64,000 nucleotides of DNA from Lachnospiraceae bacterium (lineage in GTDB: Bacteria > Bacillota > Clostridia > Lachnospirales > Lachnospiraceae), in assembly GCA_015056865.1 (NCBI GenBank), contig SVFM01000009.1, positions 1 to 64,000 on the forward strand. The letters run 5' to 3'. Positions 63,163 to 64,000 of the stretch are shown piece after piece. The position numbers and the translations under genes were made by a program. The notes under the pieces are model-generated. The model saw only the letters and a program-made list of their open reading frames with translations. It searched no databases and had not been told where the DNA came from. Each line of letters opens with the position of its first letter. Positions within the stretch are counted from its first letter, which is position 1.

Positions 63163-64000
63163 TCAAACCAAAACTTCCCACTTGCCGTAGCGTTTGCCGC
63201 CCTCACGGCGGATATAGTTCTTATCCTGCAGGGATTTCATCAGGCGTTTGACGGTGGCTATGGATTTTCCGGTGGCTTCCACAAGCTCTTGCTGTTTGAT
63301 GGTTGGGTTCTTTGCGACCAATTCCAAAATTGCAAGTTCTTCTAAAGTACAGTCCAAAGTATCAAATTGATACTTTGAAATCTCGGATTTGACACTTTGA
63401 GAATAGTTTGTCTCTGCATAATCGACGTGCATAAATCTGTTCTTCAGTTCGTGGTCGGTATCGAGTAACAGATTGCTGAAGAACATTTCCAAAAATTTCG
63501 TCGTGGAATGGATGCCCTTTTGCAGGTTATTATAGTTAGCACGAACCAGCGCATTACGGAAATACCAGGAGTTCTTCTCAAAGGCGTCGTTGTTGACACG
63601 GAAACCAAAGGTCTTCATATACTTGATCATAAACACAGCGGTTGCTCGGGTGTTGCCCTCGCAGAAGGGATGGATCTGCCAGATATCTGACGCAAACTTC
63701 GCCAAATGTCTGACCGAAGCTTCCACCAACAGACCCTCATAGGAGAACTGCTTTTCCTTGGCAAAGTCGTAGTCCAAAGTGTCACGGATGCTGGTAAAAT
63801 CCGCATAGATCACCGTGTCGCCGTTCAGTACCCATTCCTTTTTCGTGATGTTATACTGACGGATCTGACCGGCGTGCCCCCACACGCCCTCAAACAGTCT
63901 GCGGTGAATGGTCAGCCACTCAGCCGGAGAAAATTGAAAGCTCTTTTCACCCAGGAGCTTTGCGATCCGTGTGGAAACGATATCTGCCTCTTTGGTGTTG
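63163..64000 (-). CDS. Fic-domain protein with C-terminal winged helix, start beyond window
   Basis: The frame is open to the window edge; 278 residues are visible, the first of which read NTKEADIVSTRIAKLL and then IHRRLFEGVWGHAGQIR. The Fic motif is IHPFCEGNTRATAV, with the catalytic histidine, phosphate-binding loop and final arginine intact, so AMPylation or related nucleotide transfer is likely active. The last ~70 residues form a winged helix (KQQELVEATGKSIATVKRLMKSL, then KNYIRREGGKRYGKWEV). No GTG within the frame should be used as a start. It is less AT-rich than the adjacent defence genes and 106 bases from them, so it may be a separate unit. Confidence 0.88.
   Translation of the reverse strand, partial: NTKEADIVSTRIAKLLGEKSFQFSPAEWLTIHRRLFEGVWGHAGQIRQYNITKKEWVLNGDTVIYADFTSIRDTLDYDFAKEKQFSYEGLLVEASVRHLAKFASDIWQIHPFCEGNTRATAVFMIKYMKTFGFRVNNDAFEKNSWYFRNALVRANYNNLQKGIHSTTKFLEMFFSNLLLDTDHELKNRFMHVDYAETNYSQSVKSEISKYQFDTLDCTLEELAILELVAKNPTIKQQELVEATGKSIATVKRLMKSLQDKNYIRREGGKRYGKWEVLV

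Larger units (their letters stand above)
55130..64000. mobile_element. Accessory genomic island carrying a defence operon and Fic gene (right end beyond window)
   Basis: The interval begins where cotJC is interrupted, is clearly more AT-rich than the rest of the window from 55190 to about 63060, and carries only non-core genes: restriction-modification, TIR, membrane proteins of unknown family, Fic. No integrase or transposase lies inside the window, so the type of element is open; the recombinase may be to the right. The last ~840 bases (Fic) are less AT-rich, hinting at mosaic composition. Confidence 0.65.

Noticed and set aside
55130..64000. CRISPR array or phage-variable repeats in the island
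   Set aside because: No regularly spaced repeats, and no homopolymer or tetranucleotide tract in mod that would suggest phase variation.
63886..64000. Fic gene starting at the GTG complement at 63885
   Set aside because: The frame continues open upstream through conserved Fic N-terminal sequence (IHRRLFEGVWGHAGQIR), so that GTG is an internal valine and the gene extends past the window.

Overview
The window looks like the chromosome of an anaerobic, spore-forming Clostridia bacterium, most likely Lachnospiraceae. The pointers are the GGGtGRT / Fe-S scaffold pair, the serC-serA-DUF1015 and leuB-ilvD-ilvB orders, NhaC-type Na+/H+ exchange, a cotJABC spore-coat cluster, clear AGGAGG ribosome sites and ordinary TTGACA/TATAAT promoters. 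No species can be named from sequence reading alone.

Layout. 1-127 is the end of an IS3-family element cut by the window edge. 469-2190 holds an iron-sulfur gene pair behind a Fur-like palindrome. 2349-8347 is a catabolic-looking cluster (creatinase-like M24 protein, phosphotriesterase-family hydrolase, two paralogues of an unrecognised protein, AraC regulator, hexapeptide-repeat protein) carrying a readable tandem-duplication scar. 8316-14042 is topoisomerase III, asd and argH. 14189-22762 is transport: an importer ATPase-permease pair without a binding protein, an NhaC antiporter, and two zinc-ribbon ABC exporters flanking a DUF1854 protein. 22795-27925 has a CBM9-like protein, a phosphodiesterase, tRNA-Thr(CGT), an SGNH esterase, an MscS channel, DUF1015 and a small protein. 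27970-39100 is biosynthesis and housekeeping: serine (serA, serC), an L,D-transpeptidase, branched-chain amino acids (ilvB, ilvD, leuB), yajC, tgt and aroC. 39158-47710 has a phosphoesterase, an ABC-F ATPase, a lactonase-like propeller and a spermidine/putrescine importer (potABCD) with a TIM-barrel isomerase. 47768-54124 has a metal-ligand-rich small protein, DUF5662, a debranching-enzyme homologue that has lost its catalytic residues, DUF1292, a UvrD-like helicase and gltX.

At 54276 a cotJA-cotJB-cotJC spore-coat operon begins, but cotJC breaks off after about 140 residues near 55130. Everything beyond that to the window end is a more AT-rich accessory island. It carries a compact six-gene minus-strand operon: a seven-helix membrane protein, a TIR-domain protein, a Type III methyltransferase (Mod), a Type III restriction helicase-nuclease (Res), an unrecognised 308-residue soluble protein and a four-helix membrane protein. 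A Fic-domain gene, cut by the window edge, lies upstream. The operon reads as an antiviral locus in which Type III restriction-modification is flanked by two soluble-plus-membrane effector-like pairs. I regard this as the best candidate here for an undescribed composite defence system. The cofunction is inferred from gene order and family knowledge, not shown directly.
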